NCBI GenBank assembly: GCA_020437105.1
Contig: JAGQWR010000127.1
Coordinates: forward strand, 1-61,280
Source: Saprospiraceae bacterium
GTDB taxonomy: Bacteria; Bacteroidota; Bacteroidia; Chitinophagales; Saprospiraceae
Length of the DNA stretch: 61,280 nt
Reading direction: 5' to 3'
Shown: positions 1 through 9,100 of the stretch, one piece after another
Layout: every line of letters starts with the position of its first letter
Numbering within the stretch: the stretch's first letter is position 1
Notes under the pieces: model-generated
Seen by the model: only the letters and a program-made list of their open reading frames with translations
What the model was told of the DNA's origin: nothing
Database searches by the model: none
Translations under genes and position numbers: made by a program

Positions 1-98
1 AACTCCCGTAATTTCTGAATAAAAGGAAATGTTGTCTGATGCATTTTCACTGCCAGTAGCAATTTCTCGGATAAAATATCGGGCGTACTATTTTCCAT
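1..98 (-). CDS. Partial or broken gene, N-terminal fragment running off the window
   Basis: An open frame enters from the left edge. The first ATG in it is at 98, and the frame stays open upstream to a TGA at 165-167. The translation contains an F-x-L-x(3)-E-N-S-x(5)-S-E-K-L pattern. This is reminiscent of the E-N-S...T-E-K-L motif of GT10 fucosyltransferases, but the resemblance is weak. In GT10 enzymes that motif lies deep in the protein, whereas here a stop sits fewer than 50 residues upstream. A second frame beginning with two ATGs at about 166-171 would join this one if a base were lost in the T run near 116-119. It may therefore be a frameshifted remnant or a gene with an upstream start. 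The product cannot be settled from about 30 residues. Confidence 0.3.
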   Translation of the reverse strand, partial: MENSTPDILSEKLLLAVKMHQTTFPFIQKLRE

Positions 99-204
99 GC
101 TAATCAACAGGTCAAAATTGACGACCTGCAATAAGGCTAAGATTCTTATACCTAAACGAAAACATCATATTCTAAATAACAAAAAGGCATAAACTATAAA
201 CTAA

Positions 205-1143
205 TCAACCCACCGTTGACATATCCGAAATAAAGTGGCAATGACTAATGGCGGTTTCCTCCAATGGCTTGGATGTATATTTTTCAGAAAGAGGAATTGC
301 CTTTAACTCGTTCATATTTCCTGGTCTAAAAGTCTCCTCTGAAACAGGAATATTTAAGTCTGAATAAATTTGTTTGTAGTCGTAAATCCGGATACGACTT
401 TGCGGCTGAATGGAGTTATCAATCCAACGCCACTGCTTATCATCAAATTGAAGAAAATTGTAAATATTGATAGATTTATCAAAATGTGCAAAGTGATCAG
501 ACATATCAATAAAGTGCGACATTACCCCACCTTGCTTTTTCACCACACGCCTAAATTCTTTCAGAATCGGAATTAATATTTCAGGGTAAATATGTTCAAA
601 AGTATTATTTGAATTCACCAAATTAATTGAATTATCTGCCAGTGAAAGATGCCGGGCATCTTCTATTAGATAGGTAATATTCAACATCGCCAAAATATCC
701 TTCAGTGAATATTTATCATAATCGACCATAAGAGATGTAATAACATCAAATCGTTCGGGGATAAAATCAATAAAGTCTTTTAATTGCCCCGCTTTATTAC
801 AATCTACAAATTTTTGAAAGGTCGTTTGCAATCGTTCTTTTGATGTTAAAAAGGCGATATCAACCGAATAAATGATATCTGCTCCAGTTAAAAAGAAACT
901 GACCGGTACAATTGGATACCAACCTGTGCCTATTTCCAGACAACTTTGTGGGACCTTGTTGTTGGTTATTTTTTGATAGCCCTTGATATGTTCTTTGGCA
1001 TGTCCAAGTCGATCCAGAAAGTATTCCTCCGATAGATTGACGCCTTTCGTAACATACCTCTGAAACAGGTAATTAATTTTTTGGCTAAAAGGCAGATAGG
1101 AAATTACCTTTTGGACAATCGCCTTTTGCTTCCATTTTTTCAT
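205..1143 (-). CDS. Class I SAM-dependent methyltransferase
   Basis: The 312-residue product has a class I methyltransferase core. The SAM-binding motif I is CLEIGTGWYPIVP near residues 68-80. It is followed by acidic motifs and a DARHLSLADNSI...NTFEHI segment typical of Methyltransf_11 proteins, then an R-R-V-V-K-K-Q-G-G strand and loop. The substrate is unknown; relatives modify small molecules, lipids or sugars. I chose the ATG at 1143 because the longer frame to 1431 would run into the upstream propeller gene, and its first 96 residues look non-coding. About 100 bp separate it from that gene. The neighbouring fragment at the window edge could be glycosyltransferase-like, so a surface-polysaccharide role is possible but unproven. 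Confidence 0.75.
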   Translation of the reverse strand: MKKWKQKAIVQKVISYLPFSQKINYLFQRYVTKGVNLSEEYFLDRLGHAKEHIKGYQKITNNKVPQSCLEIGTGWYPIVPVSFFLTGADIIYSVDIAFLTSKERLQTTFQKFVDCNKAGQLKDFIDFIPERFDVITSLMVDYDKYSLKDILAMLNITYLIEDARHLSLADNSINLVNSNNTFEHIYPEILIPILKEFRRVVKKQGGVMSHFIDMSDHFAHFDKSINIYNFLQFDDKQWRWIDNSIQPQSRIRIYDYKQIYSDLNIPVSEETFRPGNMNELKAIPLSEKYTSKPLEETAISHCHFISDMSTVG

Positions 1144-1243
1144 GAATCGTACTTTGCAACATGTAATGCTTTTACCCTCCTTTGAGAAAGGCAAAATCAA
1201 AAACTGGCAAGGTAACAATTTTGAAAATGAACAGGTACCCGAT

Positions 1244-2371
1244 CTAATACTTGAAGCGGTTAAATAGCCCGTCTTTTGAATACGGAGAAAAAAACATCCC
1301 ATCGTATCGGCATGCTCCGGAAGAAAGGCTCCCAAACCAAATTGCACCTGACTTTGTAGCCAACATACTATATACATTATTGCTGCAAAGTCCGTCTGGT
1401 TCTGTGAAAGCTGAAAAGCTGCCTCCATCATACCTACTTACTCCCCCACCTCCAAGCTCTGCATGGCTTAACCAAATAGCACCGTTTTTGTCTTCAACCA
1501 TAAAGCCTACAAAGGTTTGTGCCAATCCGTCTTTTTTTGTGAAAGCACGAATTGATTTCCCATCATAAATGGAGACACCATCATTCCCGCCGATCCAGAT
1601 GTTGCCAGCCTTATCTTTCAAAATGGCCCGTACATTTTGGAAGGCTAATCCCTGCTCGTTTAAAAATTCGGTAAACGTATGGCCATCAAAAAAACTAACC
1701 CCAGCAGAAGTTCCAAACCAAATTCTCCCGGCTTCATCCACAGTAAGTACGTGTACGGCATTATCTACCAGCCCATCCTTGCTAGTATAATTGGTAAACG
1801 TTTCGCCATCAAACTGACTCACTCCTGCCCCGGTACAAAACCAGATATTGCCGGAGTTATCTTCCATCATAGAGCTGACAAAATTGTCGGCTAGTCCGTC
1901 CTCAACCGTAAATTTTGTATAGCTGTCCGAGTCCGGATCATAGCGGCTTAGACCCTGGATTACACTGCCAAACCAGAGTTTCCCGGACCGATCTTCCAAA
2001 ATTGAAAAAACGCGAACATATGGAAGTCCGACTTCCTCCGAGACATTCGTAAATGTTTCTCCATCATATCGGAAAACGCCGCCAAAGGTGGCAAACCAGA
2101 TGTTGCCTTGCCGATCTTCCACAATATCGCGGGTGATCACCGAAGGAAGGTAATAAGCCTGTAATTCCGGAACAAATTGATAATAGGGATCAATTCCCGG
2201 ATTTTGTGCATCAGGAGGTCTGTTTATTATCTTGGATGCATCTTCAGTGCTGGTTGATTGGGATACCGCCTTATCCTGCCCATAACAGGCAGGAAGAAAT
2301 ATACTTAATAAGAACAACAAGCATAATTGCCGGCAATTTAGGTATCGATCTTTTTTGGTTAATTGATTCAT
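1244..2371 (-). CDS. Lipoprotein with seven two-component-regulator propeller (Reg_prop) repeats
   Basis: A signal peptide ends in the lipobox LPAC, so this is probably a membrane-anchored lipoprotein on the periplasmic or outer face. After a short linker come seven repeats of about 40-45 residues with the core D-x-x-G-x-I-W-F-x-T-x-x-G-V-x-x-Y-D-G. This is the Reg_prop repeat, and seven copies should close one beta-propeller. In most Bacteroidota proteins these repeats form the sensor part of hybrid two-component proteins, followed by a Y_Y_Y domain and a kinase. Here the protein ends after the propeller with no kinase, so it may bind a ligand or partner on its own. The start at 2371 (MNQLTKK) gives a proper signal peptide; an upstream ATG at 2416 would add 15 charged residues. 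Confidence 0.8.
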   Translation of the reverse strand: MNQLTKKDRYLNCRQLCLLFLLSIFLPACYGQDKAVSQSTSTEDASKIINRPPDAQNPGIDPYYQFVPELQAYYLPSVITRDIVEDRQGNIWFATFGGVFRYDGETFTNVSEEVGLPYVRVFSILEDRSGKLWFGSVIQGLSRYDPDSDSYTKFTVEDGLADNFVSSMMEDNSGNIWFCTGAGVSQFDGETFTNYTSKDGLVDNAVHVLTVDEAGRIWFGTSAGVSFFDGHTFTEFLNEQGLAFQNVRAILKDKAGNIWIGGNDGVSIYDGKSIRAFTKKDGLAQTFVGFMVEDKNGAIWLSHAELGGGGVSRYDGGSFSAFTEPDGLCSNNVYSMLATKSGAIWFGSLSSGACRYDGMFFSPYSKDGLFNRFKY

Positions 2372-2543
2372 AGTATCTGGTTCTATTAAGGTGTTAAGGT
2401 CCCGGTAATCTGTCAAATTAACAAGTCTGAAAGGACACTTACCAACTGCTTAACAAGTGCTTGCTGCCTGCTTTAAATACTCCCGAAAAAGAATGTCATT
2501 TTCTCCGGATAAAATTTGATCTTCGCTATACTAAAAATGCGGT

Positions 2544-3137
2544 ATGATGGAAAAGATTGTCTGTATGGGAGATAGTTTAACCGATGGCTACGGCATTGTA
2601 CCCGCTTACAGGTGGAGCGATTTGCTGGCCTCAGCGTTAAACATCGAAGTAATAAACAGTGGCATTTCCGGAGATACTACGACAGGAATGCTGGCTCGTT
2701 TTCAGAACATGGTTATTGCACATGCCCCAAGTCAGGTCATTATTATGGGTGGCACAAATGACCTGTCGTTAAATCTTCCGGATGTGCAAATTTTGGCCAA
2801 TATCCTGGCCATGACCAGGTATGCCCGTTTTCACAATATTGGGTCTATTATTGGGATTCCTACACCCTTTTTTACCGAAGACAAATCCAATTTGAATAGT
2901 GTGTTTTTAAACCCAGGTGACCTTAAAAACAGGATTCATACTTTCCGGAATAAATTGATGCGTTTTGCTCAGGAAGAGGGATTACCCTTTATTGACTTTG
3001 CGTGCAAATTAAAGAAGGATTGCTTTTTGGATGATGGTTTACACCCAAATATTAGCGGACACCGTTTAATGATGGAAAATGCTTACGAAGTAGTGCAAGA
3101 AGTTTTTGCTACGTCCCGTATCACTTCCAACAAATAA
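2544..3137 (+). CDS. SGNH/GDSL-type hydrolase (esterase/lipase-like)
   Basis: The 197-residue protein fits the SGNH hydrolase family (TesA-like esterases and lysophospholipases). Visible blocks are GDSLTDG at residues 9-15 with the nucleophile Ser11, the block II glycine in NSGISGDT, GGTND (block III Asn) and D-G-L-H-P near the end, which supplies the catalytic Asp and His. There is no signal peptide, so it is probably cytoplasmic. The start could equally be the second ATG at 2547. Its 3' end overlaps the convergent decarboxylase gene by 55 bp. The precise ester substrate cannot be read from the sequence. Confidence 0.85.
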   Translation: MMEKIVCMGDSLTDGYGIVPAYRWSDLLASALNIEVINSGISGDTTTGMLARFQNMVIAHAPSQVIIMGGTNDLSLNLPDVQILANILAMTRYARFHNIGSIIGIPTPFFTEDKSNLNSVFLNPGDLKNRIHTFRNKLMRFAQEEGLPFIDFACKLKKDCFLDDGLHPNISGHRLMMENAYEVVQEVFATSRITSNK

Positions 3138-4537
3138 TCAACAGTGTGTTTTTGTTTGCGGTGATTGATTAAACAGGCACGTAAAACAAATTCTCCATGC
3201 AACTTAGTACCGGTGATAAATACCCGTCCATCTTCTTCCAGGGCTGCGATCAGGTCTTTATTCAGTTGTTCTATGTCTTCACGTTCCCTGAGTGTCCCCC
3301 GATAGCGAAAACAACAAATTGCCAGATCAGAACGAGCATGTAATTCAAAATCCGGCGATTCTTCTACCTGGTCGGCTAAATACCTGGCCAGATCAATGTC
3401 TTTTTGAATCATTTCCTGAAAGGCCGAAAGGCCGTAGGCCTTAAAGCTCATCCAAATTTTCAGTCCCTTCGCATTTCGGGATAATTGAAAATGATGCTCA
3501 TTAAAATCAAGTCGGCCTTTATCCCGCTCAAATGCTGTATCCAGGTAATCTGCTTTTTTAAAATAAGCCCGGCGCAGGGTATCCCAATCTTTGACCATAA
3601 TGCAGCCGGCTTCAAAGGGCTGGTAGAGCCATTTATGAAAATCAACTGCTACAGAATCGGCCAGTTCCAGTCCTTTATATTTGGCTTTCAGCGTATCCAG
3701 CGACGCTGCGAGGCCGCCGTAAGCCCCATCTACATGAAACCACAATTCCTGTTTTTGAGCCAGCAGAGCCAAGGCTTCCAGATCATCAATGGCTCCTGTA
3801 TTGACAGTACCGGCATTTCCGATTATACAGAAAGGTAGGAATCCGGATGCCCGATCCAGGTTAATTTGCTTTTCTAAAGCGCCCAAATCCATGGTGAAAT
3901 CAGATTTTGTCTGGATCTTTCGCAGGTTATTAGTGCCGATTCCCAATTGCTCCAGACTTTTATCTACACATCCGTGCACTTCGCTGGAAGCATAAACGAT
4001 AAAAGGGGGCATACCAAAAAGTCCCTTGGTACGCACCCCTTGTTTTTCGAAGAAAATATTCCGGGCGATGGTTAATCCGGCAAGATTTGCTGCTGAGCCG
4101 CCACTTACAAGTACACCAGCGACTTCCTTCCCATAACCAATCATCGCACTCCCCCATTGTACTACCCGCTTTTCAATTTCATTCATGGCAGGAGCCAGAT
4201 GCCACTTGCCTGCATTTTGATTAACCGTAGCGGCTAATAATTCAGCAAGTATAGACACCTGTGTTCCACCAGCCATGACATAGGCATACATGTGTGGCCC
4301 CAGGTTGCCCGTTGCAGTATCTAATACCTGCTGTTTTACTTCCTCCAGAAGCTTGGCGACATCCATACCTTTAACAGGGACAGGCTGATCAAACCAGGAA
4401 GCCAGTTCCTTTTGAGGAAAAAAATGGTAGGCCTTGTGGTTATCCAGATCCTTAAATTGGTCCAGCACAAGAGCAACTGCCTGATCGAGCAGCAGCCTAA
4501 AATCTGAGGCAGAAAAATCCAGGGAAGACCTTGTCAT
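3083..4537 (-). CDS. Group II pyridoxal-phosphate decarboxylase (aromatic amino acid/DDC-like)
   Basis: The 484-residue protein matches the group II PLP decarboxylase family, which includes aromatic-L-amino-acid and glutamate decarboxylases. Visible signs are the phosphate-binding SGGSAAN segment near residue 145, the HVDGAYGG motif whose Asp270 contacts the pyridine nitrogen, and DFHKW with the Schiff-base lysine Lys302. Length is normal for the family. It probably removes CO2 from an aromatic or related L-amino acid to make an amine. Substrate choice is not evident; Bacteroidota carry several such paralogues. It lies 32 bp downstream of the S37 peptidase gene on the same strand, suggesting co-transcription. 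Its 3' end runs 55 bp into the SGNH hydrolase gene. Confidence 0.85.
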   Translation of the reverse strand: MTRSSLDFSASDFRLLLDQAVALVLDQFKDLDNHKAYHFFPQKELASWFDQPVPVKGMDVAKLLEEVKQQVLDTATGNLGPHMYAYVMAGGTQVSILAELLAATVNQNAGKWHLAPAMNEIEKRVVQWGSAMIGYGKEVAGVLVSGGSAANLAGLTIARNIFFEKQGVRTKGLFGMPPFIVYASSEVHGCVDKSLEQLGIGTNNLRKIQTKSDFTMDLGALEKQINLDRASGFLPFCIIGNAGTVNTGAIDDLEALALLAQKQELWFHVDGAYGGLAASLDTLKAKYKGLELADSVAVDFHKWLYQPFEAGCIMVKDWDTLRRAYFKKADYLDTAFERDKGRLDFNEHHFQLSRNAKGLKIWMSFKAYGLSAFQEMIQKDIDLARYLADQVEESPDFELHARSDLAICCFRYRGTLREREDIEQLNKDLIAALEEDGRVFITGTKLHGEFVLRACLINHRKQKHTVDYLLEVIRDVAKTSCTTS

Positions 4538-4569
4538 ATATGTCCAATTAAAGTGCCTAAAAAAACGGC

Positions 4570-5880
4570 TTACTTTTTGTTTAGCAGGCTCTCATCAATA
4601 TCCATAGACAACCACTTCTCCAGGGTGGTGATGAGTTTTTGTTGTTCCTCCGGAGTCATGTTTTGAATGCGGGCACTGGCGTGATGTTTTCCTTCCAGAA
4701 AAAACCAGACTGCATCCAGACCTGCCGTTGGCGGTACAGCCGAAGCAGACCATGTATCTATAGCTCCGTTGATATAAATAAAGTGATTGCCTTCTTTTTT
4801 AATCCACTTATTGACATCCCGCAGCAGCGTGCCATCAAATTCAATAGGCATTTTATCCGGCATAAAGGCAGCATAGGGATGCGGACTTAAAGGCAGTGCC
4901 TGAAGCAGGTCTTTGAAGTCATCAGTTTCATAGCCGTAATAGCCCATTTCTGTGGCAGATTGGTAATAATGCGAACCGTAATATTTGATTGGGCCGTCGC
5001 TAAAAAAATCCACCCCGGATACCCCGATCAGGTATTCTAAAGCCTCCTGGAGCGGCACACTTTCATCCGGAATACCGGCGCAATCCTGGCCATACTGCCA
5101 GAAAGAAAAAGGATATTCCAGTACGGCATATTCAAAGGCTTCTTCCTCACTCAGGTAAGTAAAGTGCAGTCCTGCTCCCAAGCTGTAAAAATGCAAAAGC
5201 GGTAAAACTTCTACCCGATTTTGAAGGATCCTTCGCTGAAAAGCCAAAATAGCAGCACGGCACTCATCCGAGCCAATGGTGTCTAAAAACTGATAGATCC
5301 GTGGCTCTTCAAAGGCAATGTTTATAGGTGCTACATAGGGCACACTAACATCTACGTCATCCGGATAATAATACCGGTAGTAGATGGTGGTGGAGCCACC
5401 CTTACTGATTCCTGTACTAACCCATTTGCCCGTATAAATTTGACGGAAAAGCTGATTTATATGATGTAAATCAGCTGTGGCTTGTTTCAAATTGAGGTAT
5501 TGGTAATCCATCGAATCCGGCACACTCTCCCCAAAATACCGGTGCTCGATATCAATTTGATTTGCTTCCAGTAAGAGAGACAGTTCATAAGGACGATTGC
5601 GGCTGCGGTCATATCCTTCGGTTGCCATAACCGTTGGCCGGTCAAAACCAACATGGGTCAGAAAGGCGCGCTGATAAAAAAACCCTTTGCCTGGATCGGA
5701 ATGATCGATCGGCTGTTTGATTCGAAGCAGATAGACCAATTTAGATGCGTCCGGTGATTCCAACTGCTCAAATCGGACATCCGGGAGCTCAAAAAGCAGG
5801 TTCTCAAGATCCTGGGTCTGTGCCTGGCCGACAAGGCCAAAAAGCAACAGTATAGCAATGCCTAACAGATTCTTTTTCAT
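4570..5880 (-). CDS. Secreted S37-family serine aminopeptidase (PS-10 type)
   Basis: The 436-residue protein begins with a cleavable signal peptide (MKKNLLGIAILLLF, ending near VGQAQ) and has an alpha/beta-hydrolase body. The arrangement agrees with peptidase family S37, the secreted prolyl-tripeptidyl aminopeptidases first known from Streptomyces. Visible features are an early beta strand with KQPIDHSDP, an E-H-R-Y-F-G-E-S segment, the nucleophile elbow GISKGG with Ser159, and a late G-K-H-H-A-S providing the probable catalytic His. Family members remove tripeptides or proline-containing N-terminal peptides outside the cytoplasm. It is the first gene of a probable two-gene unit with the decarboxylase downstream, so peptide use feeding amino-acid decarboxylation is a reasonable guess. 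Confidence 0.8.
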   Translation of the reverse strand: MKKNLLGIAILLLFGLVGQAQTQDLENLLFELPDVRFEQLESPDASKLVYLLRIKQPIDHSDPGKGFFYQRAFLTHVGFDRPTVMATEGYDRSRNRPYELSLLLEANQIDIEHRYFGESVPDSMDYQYLNLKQATADLHHINQLFRQIYTGKWVSTGISKGGSTTIYYRYYYPDDVDVSVPYVAPINIAFEEPRIYQFLDTIGSDECRAAILAFQRRILQNRVEVLPLLHFYSLGAGLHFTYLSEEEAFEYAVLEYPFSFWQYGQDCAGIPDESVPLQEALEYLIGVSGVDFFSDGPIKYYGSHYYQSATEMGYYGYETDDFKDLLQALPLSPHPYAAFMPDKMPIEFDGTLLRDVNKWIKKEGNHFIYINGAIDTWSASAVPPTAGLDAVWFFLEGKHHASARIQNMTPEEQQKLITTLEKWLSMDIDESLLNKK

Positions 5881-6024
5881 GTCATTATGTTTGAATTCAT
5901 CAAAAAGACCAAAGTCATTTAAATCCTTTCTACAGGAAGCTTTGGCTCTTAGTAATTTCCAATTTAAAGCAATGAATGTACTTGATATTTTGCTGAAGCT
6001 GTAAAAACTAAAAATTAAAAATAT

Positions 6025-6065
6025 ATTCCGGCCGTTTAGCGGCTGCTTTACAGCTCTGGCCGAAT
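6025..6065. promoter_or_regulatory. Hairpin between divergent genes
   Basis: ATTCCGGCC at 6025-6033 pairs with GGCCGAAT at 6058-6065 with one bulge, and a nested stem GCTG/CAGC closes a five-base loop. AT-rich tracts flank both sides. It lies between the divergent starts of the S37 peptidase (5880) and the adhesin (6131), so it ends no gene and may be a leader or operator structure. The rest of 5881-6130 shows nothing clear. Confidence 0.35.
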
Positions 6066-6130
6066 AAAATTTTTATTTTCGGGCATCATTCGACCACTTG
6101 ATAGAATCTTAAAGAAAACCACCTGTTATT

Positions 6131-9100
6131 ATGAAGCAATCATCTACACTGTTTGCACTTACATTTTTTCTCTCGGTTCTCACATTCCCACTTTTTTCAC
6201 AATGCCCTCCTCCCGGGTTTCCGGAGCCTGGAGACATGTGCCAGGATGCTCCTATACTTTGTGAGACACTCGATGGATATTGTGCAACCATCAACAATAA
6301 CAACATCCAACAAACCTTTCCGGGATGTCCGGGAAATGCCCTCAACAACGATGAGTGGTTTGCCTTTTATGCAGGCTCGACTACGATTACATTTGAGATA
6401 GTTCCCTCTAATTGCCAGCAGGCACCGCCTACCCAAGGACTCCAGGCTGGTGTTTATCAGGGATGTGGAGGCCCCGTTATGGATACCCAATGCGGTTGTA
6501 CTACTAACGCCTTTCAATTGTCATCCAACAACTTCATCATCGGTGAAATTTATTGGGTCGTCATTGACGGTTGTGGTGGAGACGTTTGTGATTATGTTGT
6601 GAATGTACTGGAGGGGAACACCCAGGGAAATGCACCAGATAATCCCGGCACCATTACGGGACCCACTCCGGCATGTATGAATGATATTGCAACCTATACC
6701 GTACCGCCTGTGCAAGGTGCTACCATCTACAGCTGGGAACTTTCCCCGATGCTTGGAGCAGTAAATTCAAATGGGAATTCTGCGGAAATTACCTGGCTTT
6801 CGCCTGGTACAACACAGTTATGTCTATCCGTTGCTAATGCCTGTTTCCCTAATCCGACACAAACTTGTACAACAATTACCATAGAACCGAACCCGGCAGT
6901 TAATATTACACCCGCACCGACTATTACCTGTACTACTTCCGAGATTCAACTCAATTCGTCCGGATCAAGTACGGGGCCCAACTTTTCTTATCAATGGACA
7001 ACCGTTGGTGGAAACATTGTGAGTGGTGCCACCACACCTACGCCGACTGTTGATCAGGCAGGCACATACGAATTGACAATCACCAACACCAATACTCTAT
7101 GTACTTCTACTCAAACGATAGTGGTCATGGAAGATATGGTGCCACCGATCGCAGATGCTGGTTCGTCCCTTGAATTGAATTGCGCGGTTCCCCAATTTCC
7201 GCTATTCGGATTTGGATCGAGCCAGGGTTTCCCCGGTTATTCCTATCAATGGACAACTCCAGATGGCAATATTGTAAGTGGCGCAACTACCCTATCGCCC
7301 ATAATTGATGCCCCCGGCACCTACACCATCACGGTTGTCAACCTGGCAAACGGTTGTGAATCAACCGCCTCAACGATCGTAACACTCGACGAAAACACGC
7401 CACTGGCTGATGCCGGTCCGGATATGTTTATTAATTGTGTAAACTCACAGGTAACCATTGATGCATCTGGCTCTACAAGTGGAGGAGATTTCTTTTATGT
7501 CTGGATGACCAGCGATGGGAATATCGTTTCCGGCGAAACAACCACTATGCCGGTGGTAGATCAATCAGGAACCTACTTCCTTACCGTCGTAAATAGTACC
7601 AATGGATGTACGGACACCTCTTCGGTTGTAGTTGACATTGATGTCAGCATCCCGGTTGTCAATATCGTACCGCCCATTGATATCAGTTGTTCCAACCCAA
7701 GTATTACCATAAATGGATCCGGATCTTCCACTGTTGGTGATTTTACCTATACCTGGACTACCCCGGATGGAAATATTGTCAGTGGATCAAACACCCTGTT
7801 ACCGGAAGTTGACCAGGCGGGTACCTACACCCTCACTATCCTGAATAATATCAGCGGCTGTTCTGAAGAATCCAGTGTTACAGTAAGCGGCGACATTGTC
7901 AACCCTACAGTCATTATCGAGCCGCCGGCAACCGTTTCATGTACAGTTCCGGAAGTGGTGCTGGACGCCAGCAATTCTGATTCCGGACCAAATATCACCT
8001 ATACCTGGACAACTGCAGACGGGCAGATAGTAAGTGGTGCGAATGGCCCAAATCCAACTGTTTCTGCTGCAGGCACCTACGAACTAACCGTCTTAAATCA
8101 AACGACAAATTGTAGTACGACTGAGACCGTGCAAGTAGATATTAGCGCCGATACGCCGGTGATTATGCTGGATCCGGTAGATGAATTGAATTGTACATTG
8201 GAGGAAATCCAATTGAATGCAAATATAAGCGGCGGACAAAACCTAAGTTTTAACTGGAGTACGGCAGACGGTAATTTTGTTTCCGGAAGTACCACGCTGC
8301 AACCAACTATTGATGCAGCCGGAACCTATGAAATCATCGTTACCAATGATGATAATGGTTGTGAGGAAATGTCTTCAATCACCGTTACCCAGGATGCGAT
8401 TATTCCGGCAACGGATGCGGGCCCGGATGGCCAACTTACATGTAGTGTGGTTGATCTTGCCCTTGATGGATCAAATTCAGACGGAGGTGGAAACATTACG
8501 TATAACTGGTCAACTGCTGACGGGAATATCGTTTCGGGCGCCGGAACAACCATCGCACAGATTGACGCAGCAGGCACCTATGTTTTGACCTTACTTAATA
8601 CCGATAATACCTGTGTATCGACCGATACAGTTGTGGTTACAGAAAATGTGAGTATCATAAATTCACAAATTGTACCACCCGTTTTAATGGGCTGTTTAAA
8701 TCCAACCCTGATACTGGATGGTAGTGCCTCCACTATAGGCGCCACAGTAACGTATGCCTGGTCCACCCCTGACGGGAATATCATCTCCAATACAGATGGT
8801 TCGCAGGCAGAAATTGACGGGCCTGGCACATACACACTTTTGGTGTACGATGTATCGAATGATTGTTTCGACTCCGCAGAAACCACGGTCATTCAGAACC
8901 TGGATGTTCCCGTCATTGACGCGGGCCCTGACGGCTCGATTACCTGCACCGTAACGGACGTGCAGTTGCTGGGTTCGGCTAGTGGACAAACCTCAAACTT
9001 TGTATATCAGTGGACAACTGCCAACGGTAACATTGCCGGTGGCGGACAGACGCTTTCGCCCACAGTTGACCTGGCGGGCACCTATACACTGATGGTGACC

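Noticed and set aside
1144..1431. A 96-residue N-terminal extension of the methyltransferase
   Set aside because: It overlaps the propeller lipoprotein gene on the same strand in another frame, and its composition is unlike the family; the ATG at 1143 gives a normal protein.
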